DNA from: Hydractinia symbiolongicarpus
Taxonomy: Eukaryota; Cnidaria; Hydrozoa; Anthoathecata; Hydractiniidae
Assembly (NCBI RefSeq): GCF_029227915.1
Contig: NC_079875.1
Span: 6,200,001-6,264,000, forward strand
Direction: 5' to 3'
Length of the DNA stretch: 64,000 bases
Shown here: positions 1 through 12,444 of the stretch, one piece after another
Numbering within the stretch: the first letter of the stretch is position 1
How the letters are laid out: every line of letters begins with the position of its first letter
The notes under the pieces: model-generated
What the model was told of the DNA's origin: nothing
Databases searched by the model: none
Seen by the model: the letters and a program-made list of their open reading frames with translations, nothing else
Made by a program: the position numbers and the translations under genes

Positions 1-123
1 TTCCCTTTAAACACAATAGCCTATCAATAAGAGCCGTGCTTCGTCAACCATTTGAATACTTACACAAAAAAACGGAAATAATTTTACATACTTTTGTCTC
101 TGTAATCGTGTTTTGATTTTTAG

Positions 124-766
124 AACTGCAGGAAAACATTTCATCTCATTGGGGCGACAAAATTGCGAAGATGATTTTTATCAATGATCTAAATATCGTT
201 AGAATGAGAAATGACAATGGAAAAACATTGCTGACGAAGTTGCAAGTTACAACAAACCATCAATAGTAAAAGATTTGATTGATGCTGGTAGTGATGTGTA
301 TGCTGTGGATAAATATAAACAAAATGCTTATCACTACAGTGCATGTGATGGTCATCATAATGTCTTAAAAGTTCTAATTAATCATGATGTCACAAATATT
401 AACAACGTTAACGCCATGTTGCATCTAATAATGGCCACATTGAATTTGTTAGGTTACTGTTGTCGATACCAGGAATTGATGTGAACATACAAACTGTGAC
501 AATAGCACACCATTGCATCTTGCATCTTATTCTGGTCATACTGAATGTGTCATGTTACTGGTATCGATACCAGAGATTGATGTGAACATACGGAACAGTG
601 ACAATGACACGTCATTACATTTCGCATCTAAATGCGGTCATGTTGCATGTGTCAAGTTACTGTTATCGATGCCAGGGAACTACGGAACTATGACAAGAAA
701 ACAGCTTGTCATCTTGCTAAGAATGACTTTATTAAATGTTTATTGGAGGAACATGGAAAGAAATGA
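124..766 (+). pseudogene. Frameshifted terminal ankyrin exon of a TRIM-like paralogue
   Basis: The stretch begins after a TTTTAG acceptor (exon base 124) and aligns by eye with the last exon of gene B (11966-12444): both open with an E-L codon pair in the same phase, and both carry the block DLIDAGSDVYA. The reading frame is broken at least three times: near 240, near 410-510, and near 680. The homologous segments are therefore spread over three frames (124-262, 275-484, 513 onward, then a last piece ending at the stop at 764-766). Two or three ankyrin repeats are recognisable, including a duplicated SIPEIDVNIR-type repeat. Upstream exons would lie outside the window. I infer a decayed gene copy; shared sequencing indels are the alternative. 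Confidence 0.75.
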
Positions 767-1269
767 AGATTTTGTCAATGATTCCAAAGAAATGTTTTTA
801 CCTTGTCATACAATGATGCTTTGAAATAACAAACATTTCTAACCGTTTTGTGGCATCTAAAGCAAAGAGAGATTTTTTATTAAGCTTAGTCGAAATTTTC
901 ATAAAATGCGTAAAATTTCTCATATCGTGAGAATAACCTTTTTTTTCCTTGTTTTTCTCACAAACTAAAAAATTTTCTGCTTAATTTCAATTTCAATGAG
1001 ACATATTTTGTCTCGCCAACAGGATTATTTTTTGCTTCTCAACAGCGCTCCGCTTTGCAGTAGTTCTGACTTCACGATAAAAGGTGCTGTAGTCGAGCTT
1101 AACGGTTGTCTAATATTATCAAATTCTAATTATTAATTACCATTTCTTTCAAAATTATCATCTGTCTTATGGCAAGTAATTTTGTTTTCATTGGATGCAT
1201 GTACTTTTACCCCGTGATAGTTATGAAAGCGTGCATGTGAAGCGCTTAGTGCGGTTGCTTCTTGTTAAC

Positions 1270-1385
1270 CTTGTTACCACTGTCTGTTCTATATATTGAT
1301 GTGAATGATGTACGAAACAGCGACCATAATACTTAATTAGATTCTGCATCTTATAAGGGTCATATTACATGTGTTAGATTTCTAA
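1270..1385 (+). pseudogene. Ankyrin-repeat scrap
   Basis: About 115 bp reads, with indels and a stop, as an ankyrin repeat of the kind seen at 540-670: an IDVN..VRNSD segment followed by SYKGHITCVRFL. No flanking exon structure survives. It looks like a further relic of an ankyrin exon from the same gene family. Confidence 0.5.
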
Positions 1386-2960
1386 TTAAAAAAGAGTTAG
1401 TTTTCCACCTTAGGTTTTTACGACGGTTATTGATGAAGCGTCTTTTGTATTCCATCGATTTAGTAAAACAAGTTGCATTGACAATATGGAATAGATTTGA
1501 AGACTTGTTGGTAATTGCTACCAATGTTTAACTGTTAATTACATTGATTCAGTGATTATGATAAGTAACTGCTGCGCAATTCTTAAGTAACAGCTAATTA
1601 CCAAGGTAAACATATCTTACCATCATCGATGAAAAAATGTGCTTTTGACACAGTTGTACGGTTATGCAGTATTTTTTGACAGACTTGACACTAACAAGAC
1701 TCCTGATTCTGCATTTACAAAATGTATTTTTCGGCTGGTGTCCTTGGGTTTAGATTAATGACAACGTATAGAGATGTATGACTAGCGTCGCTGAGCACAT
1801 AAAGATCGTATGCAACCACTTTGAAATTGGGGTGGCTAACAGAGCACTTCTAATTAATTCAATTGATCTTTGTTATGACGGGCTGTAGATGTGTGAATTC
1901 TACCATTAAGTCACCTTACTATGATTTATATAATACAGATCCAATATGGTTAAAACTTAGTGAATTGATCACGTTTAATATTTTTCTATTTGGCAACTTT
2001 TATTGTCAAATGTTTTTAAAATCCTCTTTTTGGAGTTGATATGGCAACCATGTTAGCAAATGTGGTTTCAGGAAAATCCTATTTGTATAAGCATTGTTTT
2101 TACTTATCTGTGATGTCTAGATAGCCAAAAATATAAAAATAACCACTTAACAAAAACAGTATATGTGCAAACTACACTAATGATGATGCTGTTATAACAA
2201 AAATTCTGACGTCAACAAATTTGTATTTTCAATCACTTTCTTTTACAGTGTACTATATACCTGTGAAATTTCATTAACACAGCCTAGTCATTCAAAAGTA
2301 ATTTCAGGTGGTTAAGTTCACCTCACCAATGATGTTTGATACCAAAAATTCCAGTGTAATTCCAGTGTAATTCCAGTGTAATAACGGTATGCACACCTTT
2401 AAAGATAAAATTATTACCGCTTTGAGGACTTTCTAACTTTGCATCTCTAAAAAAAATTGAGCAAATATTCTCTTCGTTAAAATTTTATGCATATATTTTA
2501 GCCTAAAAAATAGTAATATGACAATTACCAAATATTTCTTCAGAAACGAGAGAATAGTAATGGTAACTACACTTAACTATTTAGTTGTACATCAGAATCA
2601 ATATTTTCATCTTCAAGAGATTTTTAATACTCTGGAATATCTTCATAAAATATTAAAAAATATTGTGCTTTTTAAAGTTTCAAAAGTTATAAAATTAGCT
2701 GGTAATTGCAAAATGTTGGGATACGTTTTATCCTATTCAATCGAGTTTCCATAATATGTTTGATAGAATTTTTGATTAAGTCTTTGTCATCAATGTTCAC
2801 ATCACCAAAGAAAATTTGCAATTCACCCAATTGGTAATGGAGATGGGATTATTACTATTATTTTTCGAAATATTTATATATATAGCCACTTCAGTGTCAG
2901 AAACACTGCTATTAATGTGGATCCTGTGTTCTGAATGTTATTAGGTGTACCTCGACATTA
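1386..2960. other. Intergenic, no gene seen
   Basis: AT-rich DNA with stops in all frames. The only structured element is three direct copies of an 11-bp unit (ATTCCAGTGTA) at about 2349-2381. The short ORF at 2518-2754 has low-complexity composition and no recognisable domain. Confidence 0.5.
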
Positions 2961-2964
2961 CCTA

Positions 2965-3092
2965 CCTAAATTTTCTTACATAGCATGGGCTAATCCGTAG
3001 CTGTAAAGAGACTTAATAAACATTCTCGCGCTGTGGACCGAGCCACGGATCCTGTGATTACGAAGCAAACGCCATAACCACAAGGTCATTTG
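2965..3092 (-). repeat. tRNA-like SINE remnant
   Basis: On the minus strand the block at 3092-3020 has a tRNA-like layout: a TGGTTATGGCGT segment resembling an A box, then GTGGCTCGGTCCAC, where GTGG pairs with CCAC around a T-loop-like centre resembling a B box. It has no intact acceptor stem, so it is more likely a tRNA-derived short repeat than a working tRNA. Confidence 0.35.
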
Positions 3093-3166
3093 AAGTAGAC
3101 ACAAATTGAAATTTTGGGATACTTTTTGGAACAGAAGACTGCAATGTTTTTGCTCAATTTCCAACT

Positions 3167-4200
3167 TTATTTTACTGTTGTCTCCGAGACCAGCGAAGAT
3201 TTATTGTCCTTTAAATTAATTTGATTCTTTATCGAACTCTCTCCAAATATTTCTTCTTCTGCACAAAATATTCCCGAAGTCTGCTTTCTCTTTTTTAATT
3301 TCCGAATAAATATTTCTTTATCGTTTTCAAGTTTCACCACAACGTCGGTTTGTTGTCTTGCAAGAATCTGCAATACAGATTTCGTACTTTATGGACGATT
3401 CATACTATTGTTTCGCGTCCAGGACACATTAGGCAATGGTTTTATGTTCATGATTCTTATGCTCTCTATTTACACAGTACACACAAGTGAACATATTGTC
3501 GCAACTTATACAGACTTTATTTACAAGCATTTATGTTCAAAGTTAGTGTGGTGAAGGACTTTTTTGTCACATGGATGAAACATTTGACATTTATTGCAGA
3601 CTTTCGTACCACATGTGTTGCAGGAACAGCTAACAATCCGCTTACATTCTTTATTATGCTGATATTGTGAATTGTCTTTATGAACATTTAACCTAAGTAA
3701 AAAATATATCATGCCTGTTAAAACATCGGTTTTTCTATTTCTTGAATCTTAAGAGATCTCTTTTCTTTGTGTTAAGTAAAGTTAAAAAAAGTTTTACATC
3801 TTTCGCATTATTTGATAAAATTTGAAAAAATTAAAAAAAGGAAAGATTACGACCCTCCTTGTGTTTTTCTCATAAAATAAATACAAAACAGAGAGGTTTC
3901 TGTTAGTGTTAATGCATACGTACTAATCAGGGGATTGCACAATAAGCATGACTTACATCTTGTCTATGATACCAGCTAATGAACATACAGTCGATCGAGA
4001 GTATGTGGTCTCCTTTTTCTCAATTAGTCTCTTCTTGCTACACCTTGAAGGAAAGTTAATTTCAGGGCTTCCATCCTCTGCAACCACTGTAATATTATCC
4101 AAGAAATCTTGAAAATATGTATGTCGGCACAGCAATTTTTTAGGCTTATGGTAAGTATCCAAATAACTCGTTCAGTACAATATTGCAGCCCAATCATGGG
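3167..4200 (-). pseudogene. Dead RING/B-box/coiled-coil (TRIM-like) gene copy
   Basis: Minus strand, same exon order as gene B. The RING exon (about 4200-3957) ends at a GTAAG donor in phase 2, and the B-box exon starts after a TTACTTAG acceptor at 3692 in the matching phase. The second B-box (CDNMFTCVYCVNREHKNH) is displaced by a frameshift near 3525, and the start of the coiled coil (FIRKLKKRK) lies near 3300. In the RING exon the first CxxC pair is frameshifted away, and three further zinc ligands are Phe where gene B has Cys (HTYF, QDF, INFP). No ankyrin exon follows downstream. With frameshifts and lost ligands it cannot encode a normal RING. I call it a pseudogene of the local family. 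Confidence 0.75.
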
Positions 4201-4299
4201 TTGCCAAAGACGATTTACCACAGAAATTTTAGTTCTGACATTAGTTCTGACAATGTTATGTGAAAATGTTATAACAGCAGATAAAATATAAAGAAGATG

Positions 4300-7200
4300 C
4301 ATAAAAATATATTACAATGCTTCCACGGATAGAATGTAACAAAAGTTATAAGACGCGTTGGTGTTACATATTGCAGTTTTTCAGACTTTTTCACAGCAAT
4401 TGTGCCAAGATAAATTCAAAAAGCGCAGAGAAATTAGATCTTAGCATAAGTAAATAATCTTTTGCCAAAATAAGCTTTGGTTTTATCATTTAAAAGTTTT
4501 GTTGATAACAAGAAAATCTTGAACTCCTGTCTAGCTACACTATGTGTCTTTCAACTGGGTAACCTTTTACACAGATAAAAAACGTTTGTACATTGATCAT
4601 GTTTTTCTGAGGAAAAAGATGGCAATATCTAGCTTTTGCTAAGGAGCTCTATTAAGAAAAATTTGGTAAACATGTTTTTTTAGTACTTACATTATAAAAT
4701 AACCTCTTACATAAATGATAATACTAGTTATGTGAAATCCAAATGGTTATTTTTGTCAAATTTTTAATTTTCACAACATTGGAAAAATAAAAATAAAAAT
4801 ATAAATTTTTCAAAAGGAAAAAACGAAAAAATAAAAAATAAAAATATATATTTTCTCCTTTCTTTTTCAATAAGATGTTTACAAAGTTTAAATCTCAATA
4901 TATCTAAAATAATTTTTGTTAGATACTCATGTACGTTGGGCTAAAAGGTACAATCATTTATGATTATTGGGATCAAACTAATACATTATTGTTTTAGATC
5001 TACTGTAGACTAAAATGGTGTCTGGTTTATTCTTAAAAATGAATTGTTAAGCTTTTTTTACAGTGTAAAAGTAAAAAAGTACAACTGACGAGCATAGAAA
5101 GCAACATTTCAATATAAGTTCGGAACTAGATCTTGAAACAAAACCCAAACAAAATCATAATTTTCACGTCTTTCCAGTTTATTAATTAACGGCAAAAATA
5201 AGGCTATTCGTTAAGAAATTTATATGGATTTAAGAAAAAAACTTTCGTGTTCTTTTCTGAAAGTCTTTCGATATCCCCTCAAAGAGAAAACAAAACGACA
5301 ACAAAGATGATATCGAAAGATAATATTTTTACCAAAGTAAACTTTGTAGTTTCAAGTAACACTTATAATTTTTCAATTGTTGTCGATCTAATTTCGCAAT
5401 ACACAGAGATATTCGACACGTTCCCAGGACTTCTTAAGCTTGCTTTCCAATATCATAAAACAAGCGTTGCACAATAAATGCTGTAGAGATAGGAATACCT
5501 ACACGGCAATTAAAAATTCTTGTTTAGTCTGTACTGTATTTTTTAAAAATAAAACAAGCAATGTAGCAGTTTTTAGAAAATTTGTCAAATATTTGCAAAA
5601 ATAAATCTTTAAAATATTTGCACAAAATCCACAAAATTAAAAACAATAACTTCATTTCTTTACTCCTCGATTCTCTCGAAAACATAAAAGAATATATCTC
5701 ACAAAAATGTATATTTCTGAGGGCCGTGTTTGCTAAAAGTAACCTAACATTAAAGAGAATATAATTAAAAAATCTTTGTGAAATCTATAAATATTATTAA
5801 TATCTTAACCATATTTAAGAGGTGGGTATATTCAACCTATTTCATGCCTAAAAAGCCGTTGTATGTTGAAATTTAGTCCATTCAAACTGAAATTTGGTAA
5901 CCTTTCTTCAAGGCTTCCCTTCAACTGAATTTTTAAAGAACATCATGGGGGGTTTCTTTATCAAGAGGGTGAACCTTTGTGGCATAGTGACCGATATTTC
6001 ATGAAATTTTGTTTAATAATATGACACTAGTGAAAATTTATGTGGCTTAATTACATCAGGCTGGTCTAAAAACACGTCAAGTTTGTTTTTTTCCCCGAAA
6101 TTATATGACATTTATTTTGATTGAAAAGTATGGTTTTAAACAAAGGGTACATTTCTTACCACTGGCTAGGCACTTTTAGCTTATATCCCTTTCAATACGT
6201 GCACTCACATGTTACTTGTTAATATATCCCAATTAAACCAGTACTTTAAACAACAAAATAATTATATGAGCAATTTTGAGCTGGTCCCATTTTCACATAC
6301 TATGTTATAACCGTCTTATCCCTTTTTATGGTCGAAAAAGAGGTTCTAAACCTGGCAAAAGAAAAAAAAAATTAAGAAAGGTGTTTTACCACTTTTGAAA
6401 GTTTGGTTTGCTATCAATGAAGAAACTGGTCATAAAAGCCCGTAATAATAAATTGATGAAACAATTAAATATAGTATACAAGAAAAATTATTTTTTGCAA
6501 ACCTTAATTATATGCCTTATGGTCCTAATTTTTACATAACAGAATGGGCGTGTATGTCCAAAAACCTGGAAACTTTTGTAAACTATCTGGAACGTTCTTA
6601 TAAAAAAAAACGTTTTCTCACACATTAAAAATTACAGAGCAAGATTCCATCAAGGATACTAATCATACAAGCTTCTAGTCTATATTATAAAATACATTTC
6701 CAATAAATTCATGACCCCTAATTACTCTTAGTATTTTCTTGATAACAGAAATCTACCTCAGTTCCATTCTACTTTTTTAAGACAGGATCTCATAATCTGA
6801 AGCTGCCACTGCATACATCCATTTATTACTCTGTCCTTCTCTTTACTCCCCTACAACTTTCCATAGGACATGTGTCTCAGACTTTTTCCACAAACTGGAT
6901 TTGAAAGCTACTAATAAGCTATCAGTATGGTAAACAAAATTTCTATTCAGAACTAGCTAGCTAACTATATTAAACTGATATGTATTTTCATAACATGTTC
7001 TTGAAACAACACAACATCTTTTTCAAATTTAAAGAAATGTATATTCCATAACCTTTTTTAGGGTGAAGCTACAATTCGAAATAAAAAAAAAGAAGTTACA
7101 CAGGGGCTGACAATCTGCACCTATATTTTGTGGGGTCTAGAAAAATTCAGTAGGAATAAGGCTATGGTAAGTGAATACAGTTATCCGGACACAATTTTAT

Positions 7201-8050
7201 TGTGTATTTACCATGACCTTTTTACCATATGTTTTATCTAATCAGGTTCAAATGCTGAATGACTGATTTTATCTATAAAAAGAACTATAGTTAATTTTTT
7301 TTACTGTCTGCAAAATCTAATGCAGGAGACATATGAGAAAAATCTTACGACAAATTACTTCTTTCAGCATTTATACAAACGTGTACATTAAAAATTTCTT
7401 GTTTTATGAAATTGAAAGGATGAAGTGATATTTGTTAGGAATGTGTTCAAGTATGTATAACATTTGAATTAAAAATGCTTGAACGATCATATTAATTCAA
7501 GATGGTTAATGATTGATGCAATAACATCTGGACAAAGTCTCATATATCTGGACAGTTATTTGTATTGACATATAATGTAAATATAGCAGCTACAAGCACT
7601 AATTAAAAAAACAAAAGAAATTGTATACAACGATACTCCAAGTCGATTTTCAATTACAATAAAGTTTTGTTATTTAAAACAACATGAATTGTTTTGATAA
7701 AAATAAATTCTTACTAAAATATATATTCATCTGTTTGCATTATTTGGCTAAGTCATAATGAAGAGAATGTAGTTTGTTGAGAAATGCTTAAATGAATCGC
7801 ATTTGGTAATCAATATGGGTTATAGAATTATGTATTTTATTTGTATGTGAATATTTGTATTGTTAACTCGTGCATAAGGTATTAAAAATCGTAAGAAACA
7901 TTTTAGGTAACTTTCTCTTCTTTATCAATGGTGAACTTATGTATCTTTAGAAATACACACACTGTGTAGTGTCAAACATTTTAGTATGGCTCAATATCAT
8001 CTTTCAATCAACTTATCTAACTCCAACTTATTCCTACGTCGCAGCAAAGT
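4300..8050. other. Long intergenic stretch, no gene seen
   Basis: Nearly 4 kb of AT-rich sequence without a recognisable exon, RNA or clear transposon end. The longest ORF, 5247-5477 (+), encodes 76 residues with no domain I can name and no splice context. A/T homopolymer runs are frequent. Confidence 0.5.
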
Positions 8051-8055
8051 TGATA

Positions 8056-8068
8056 ACAATATATGGTA
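8056..8068 (+). promoter_or_regulatory. Possible TATA-type promoter element of gene B
   Basis: A CAATATATGG motif lies about 190 bp before the likely start codon of gene B, in the only upstream stretch preceding the RING exon. Such motifs are common by chance in DNA this AT-rich. Confidence 0.2.
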
Positions 8069-8256
8069 TTTGCTATTTTAGTTCGAAAATTTCATGCGTA
8101 GTTTAGCTTGACAACGTTGTGACCGACAGACAGACGACATTTGTCTATTATTATGTAGAAGGGTTAACTAAGTGTTATATCGATGAACTTGCTAGTCAAC
8201 TGTATGATTATCTATATAAACTTGTCCTATTACATTTTCTAGGGAAGTCCTTAAAA

Positions 8257-8537
8257 ATGCAAAGTGTAATGAATACATCGCAACTTAACTTACTTGCATT
8301 GGAATGCAATATTTGCTTAGATGCATATCTTAATCCAAAATATTTGAACTGTGGGCATACGTATTGTCAACAATGTCTCGATGATATTCTCCAGTTTCAA
8401 GAAGATGGAAGTGCTGAACTGCATTGTCCATTAAAATGCGAGAGAAAGACAATGATTGGTCGACACGAGACTTCGTCGTGCTTACCAACTAATTTTGGCC
8501 TTGTTGAGGTAATGGACGAAGTTAGCAAAGAAAAAGG
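8257..8537 (+). CDS. Gene B exon 1: RING finger
   Basis: Encodes CNICLDAY...CGHTYCQQC...CPLKC, a C3HC4 RING with all eight ligands present. It ends at a GTAAGA donor in phase 2. The same exon with the same boundary phase recurs in gene C (23245-23483) and as relics at 3957-4200, 30972-31137 and 44982-45146. Confidence 0.9.
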
Positions 8538-11500
8538 GTAAGATATACTTTCAAAAGTTCAAGTTTGTTTTATACAATAGCAAAATTATGATTAAATTAT
8601 TATTTATTTCCTGATGTAAACGTCAGATGGAATCATTGCTAAGCTCTTGAAACTTTTTCACGAGCGATAATAAGGTTTTTCTAGCATTTGCTTGCTTGTT
8701 GATAAAGTAATTCGAAATTTAGACGAGGAAGTGGAAGCAGATAGATTTACAGACACGAAATTGCAAGTTTCTTTGTTTTCGTTTTGTTATTTATTGCAAT
8801 TAATTGTACGTACTTTTGCTGGTCCAGCACCGTTACCTTCATAAACTTATCATTTTTTTTTTCTTGGCTAGCCAAGTTAGTCAGAATTTGTAATGGTGAT
8901 GAAAAATCACTTCGAATTAACATTTGTGTATTTATTTCAATTTAAATTTAGAGTTTGTCTGCCGTATCAAATACTTATAACTAAACTGGTTTCCAGACTT
9001 TTCGAAATGGATAATTTTATAAATTTTATCTTTCTTTGGGAAGTGTTAAAATTACATTAAGAAGAAAGTTAAAGCAAGCTAAAATTGTTAACTATATATA
9101 ACAGTTTCAATCATTTAAAAAAATTATTTCCTCGTGATATTTTTATGTCGATCTATATTTTTCTTTATCTAGAAATTTTCAGGCAATGCATACCTTAAGG
9201 TTGGCTAACAAGCAGAACAGTAAATAAGTAAGTCGTAACACAACACACATGTAAAAATGAAAAATTGTCAGTTCTGTTTTTTTCCTATTTATTGCATTGT
9301 TTTACATCTCATCAAAAAATGGAAATAAAACATAAAATACATTCATCCCGTTGATGACAGCAAATATAAAGATAGAGAGTTGTATAGCAGGGTCTATCCT
9401 TCACAAATAGAGCAACGGCTATTTAATCGCAAATTGAGAAGAAAAATATTACAAATTCCGACAGTAACTTTAATACAATTTGTGACAACTCCATCACACA
9501 TTGCAACAAGTTTATAACAAATTGCAACGAGTGTTGCAAATTTGGGAAAGAACAGCGAAAAGTGTTGCTAAAAATTAAATGTCGCGGTTGGTTGCCAAAA
9601 ACCAACAATGCAAAATTTTATTGCAAATACATTTTATCTGTCTATACTCCGATAATTTTTTGTTTATTTAAGGATAACAAAAAAATCTCAGAACTTTTAA
9701 ATTATCTAGTGGGGTATACCCTGCAAATATTTAAAGACCAAAATTGTAACATGTTTGCACTGATTTAGGTTTGCAGGAGGTATAATGGACGCATCATGTC
9801 AACAGAGTAAGATATGCAATCGACCTGTCAGCTTGTTGTGCATTACATGTGGTGGGAAAATGTGCAGAGATTGTGAACTTTTGCATGCCTGCAAGAAAAA
9901 ATCCTTGACGACCGTAACCTTTAACGAAAAAACAGACGAAATCCAACCAGTGTGTCAATCACATAATACATTTGCGAAATCTGTATGCCTTGACTGTGAT
10001 AACGCATTTACATGTACGTACTGTGTCCACCGAGAACATAAGAACCATTCCAAGAAGACTATTGATGAATTCGGCTTTGAAACAAAGCAGTGGTTTCAGT
10101 CTTTCATAACATCGTTTTTGGATGCAAAAGTCGTGTTGGAGAACTTAAAAAGAAAATATAACGAGGCTGTCATATATTTAAATAGTCAACGAGAAGTATA
10201 TGTTCGTGAATTAAAGGAAAGAAAATTATTGTTAGTGGAGCAATTTATTCAACTAGTAAATATAGAAGAGAAAAACCTACTACAAAAATTTGATGATAAA
10301 TTGAAAGAATTCCAAGAAAATATGAACATAACAGGGTACAAATATGAAAATAACTTCAAAAATGGAGTGAGATACACTAACACTTTTAACACTAAAAGTC
10401 ACTTCGAAATAATAGCGGAAAAAAAGGAAATTGAACGACAACTTCAAGATTTGCCTTCCATGCCGTCAACTGTTCCCTTTTTTGCATTAAATATGCCTCC
10501 ATTAAACGATCTGGATATGGTAACTAACGTTTTTGGTACAATAAAGATTTCCGTTGATGATGCAATAACTGCCAGTTTTACAAATAGTAATAAATCTGTT
10601 TGCGAAAGTAAAATCGCGGAAACTGACATACAATGCGATCAATTGGAAATGAAACATAATCTGATGAGCTTGTTTGATTGTGTTTATGGTGCGTACTTCT
10701 CCTAATAGCGTAGTTTGATTTAGTTTTTATTGTACAATCTAAAATGAAGTTTTAATTTGATATTTTTTAGAAAATGAAAAATCAAAAAATGATATTAACG
10801 CTGAGCCAAAAGCAGAAAGGTTAGTATTAAACAAAGCTGATTTACAATGATATGTTGTTATGTTATGAAATTCAAATCAAATAAAGAAATTTCAATTTCC
10901 TGTATATTTTAATAAATTCAAATCTCAGTTTAATGAAGTAACAGAAACAACACAATTTTTCTTCTTTCGCTATTTAACATGCTTCCCGTATTTAATTAAT
11001 TTAAGTAATTAATTTAACTTCAATTGGTGGAGAGAGTGTATGAAACGTAACTTCTTTTATTTGATTAACTACTTAGACTTGATTAAACCAATCATTTCGT
11101 GGTAAGAAAGAAACTTCCTTTTAAATAACAAAAGTTTAGATCTAAAAGATAAAGAGGAAAATGTCATTTTTTTTGTTCTAATTATCAACATGACTTTTCA
11201 TTATTTTGGAATAGAATTGTTAAAAGGATTCCATGGACACAAACAATATTTAAATATTAAATCTAACATAGAATGATTTAAGAATATATATTTGAAATAT
11301 TCTAGTTCGTATAAAATAAAAAAAGGAATTTTTTTAAAAAAATTATTTACAAAGAAAGTACTGCGTGATATTTTCAAATAAAAATTTTCGGCGTTAACGT
11401 TACATTTTAGCATTGCAGAAGCGAGGAATACACCGCAAGTTGAAAATGTTTACACTTTTGAGGGTAAGGATTATAGCACTAATTAAACTAATTGTACAGT

Positions 11501-12444
11501 ATTAACAAATTGTAGTAGATATTTAAAGAATTCCTGATACCTTACTTGCAATTAGACAATGGTCTGTAAAAAAAATCGCTTCAATTTGGTAGGAAGTGGT
11601 GAATACTTTGCTGGCACATGAGACATTATAGCATCCACTTTGTAAAAGTTACAAACCAGCATGTACAGACGAACAGACAAATCTGGCGCAATTTATCAAG
11701 TTTTCAGTGCAAGTTTAAAATGTTTACTGATCGTCACTTTTTTTGTGAATTAACTTTAAAATATTTTCCAAAATTCTTACAACTAAATAAATCAATGACT
11801 TTCCTAAGAAATCTGAATTATTTGTGGTTTAGTATCCGCTCCTCTAAAGGAACGTAAGAAATCATTATGTATTTTCGAAATTTATGCAAGTTTTAAATAC
11901 ACAGTAAAAACCTGTTGATCATTAAACACGTTGCTTTCCAGAGCTTTATTGATCTTTACTTTTAGAGCTGGACGAAATGATCGAACATGGCGATATTGAC
12001 CAGTTACAGTCAATACTAATGAGTGATCCAAATATCGTTAAAATGAAAGGTGGTTCCTGTGGAGGTACACTTTTAATTCAAGCTGCATGTTACCACAAAC
12101 CTTTAATAGTACAAGATTTGATCGATGCTGGCAGTGATGTTTACGCTATGGATGACTACCATTGGAATGCGTTTCATCACAGTGTTTTTTATGGTTATCA
12201 AAATATTTTACAGATTCTAATCAATGTTAACAATACACAAATTAGTAACGTTAACTGTAACAATGAAACACCATTGCATTTTGCATCTGCTTTTGGTTTT
12301 GCTGAATGTGTTAAAACACTACTGTCTAGTCCATACATGGATGTGAACATACGTAATGAAAATAACAAAACTGCTTATCAACTCGCTGGTAATAAAGATA
12401 TTAAACGGTTACTGAAAAAACACAAAAAGGGGATCCCCTTATAA
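8257..12444 (+). CDS. Gene B: RING/B-box/coiled-coil/ankyrin protein (complete five-exon model)
   Basis: The exons are 8257-8537, 9769-10688, 10771-10819, 11411-11463 and 11966-12444. Their lengths (281+920+49+53+479) sum to 1782, and every junction preserves phase, giving 593 residues. Domains in order: a C3HC4 RING (ligands near residues 17-61), two B-box-type zinc fingers, a coiled coil of about 90 residues, a charged linker, and about three ankyrin repeats near 440-590. By family knowledge such proteins are TRIM-like E3 ubiquitin ligases that choose substrates through the C-terminal domain. Ankyrin repeats in that place are unusual, since SPRY or NHL are commoner. The first ATG in the RING frame is at 8257; the frame is open upstream to about 8119, so a longer N-terminus cannot be excluded. 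A polyadenylation-like AATAAA lies at 12681. Ligase function is inference. Confidence 0.85.
8538..9768 (+). other. Gene B intron 1
   Basis: A 1.2-kb AT-rich GT-AG intron. Nothing but low-complexity sequence is visible; the ORFs at 9423-9608 and 9562-9768 have no recognisable content. Confidence 0.7.
9769..10688 (+). CDS. Gene B exon 2: B-boxes and coiled coil
   Basis: Starts after a TGATTTAG acceptor; phase 2 from exon 1 is completed by the first G. A first Cys-rich finger (ICNRPVSLLCITCGGKMC) is followed by a canonical B-box2 (CQSHNTFAKSVCLDCDNAF then CTYCVHREHKNH). A long charged helix with heptad-like spacing follows (about 10090-10340). The exon ends at a GTGCGT donor in phase 1. Reading through would stop a few codons later, giving a truncated isoform. 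Confidence 0.9.
10771..10819 (+). CDS. Gene B exon 3: short charged linker
   Basis: A 49-bp exon between an ATTTTTTAG acceptor and a GTTAGT donor, entering in phase 1 and leaving in phase 2. It encodes a Glu/Lys/Asn-rich linker without domain features. Confidence 0.65.
11411..11463 (+). CDS. Gene B exon 4: short linker
   Basis: A 53-bp exon between a TACATTTTAG acceptor and a GTAAGG donor, entering in phase 2 and leaving in phase 1, exactly what exon 5 needs. It encodes a polar linker (AEARNTPQVENVY). Confidence 0.65.
11966..12444 (+). CDS. Gene B exon 5: ankyrin repeats
   Basis: Terminal exon after a TTACTTTTAG acceptor. It holds about three ankyrin repeats; the best is ETPLHFASAFGFAECVKTLL. 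It ends with a basic tail and a TAA. Homologous to the frameshifted exon at 124-766. Confidence 0.88.

Noticed and set aside
3020-3092. Functional tRNA gene
   Set aside because: No acceptor stem or anticodon arm of correct length can be drawn.
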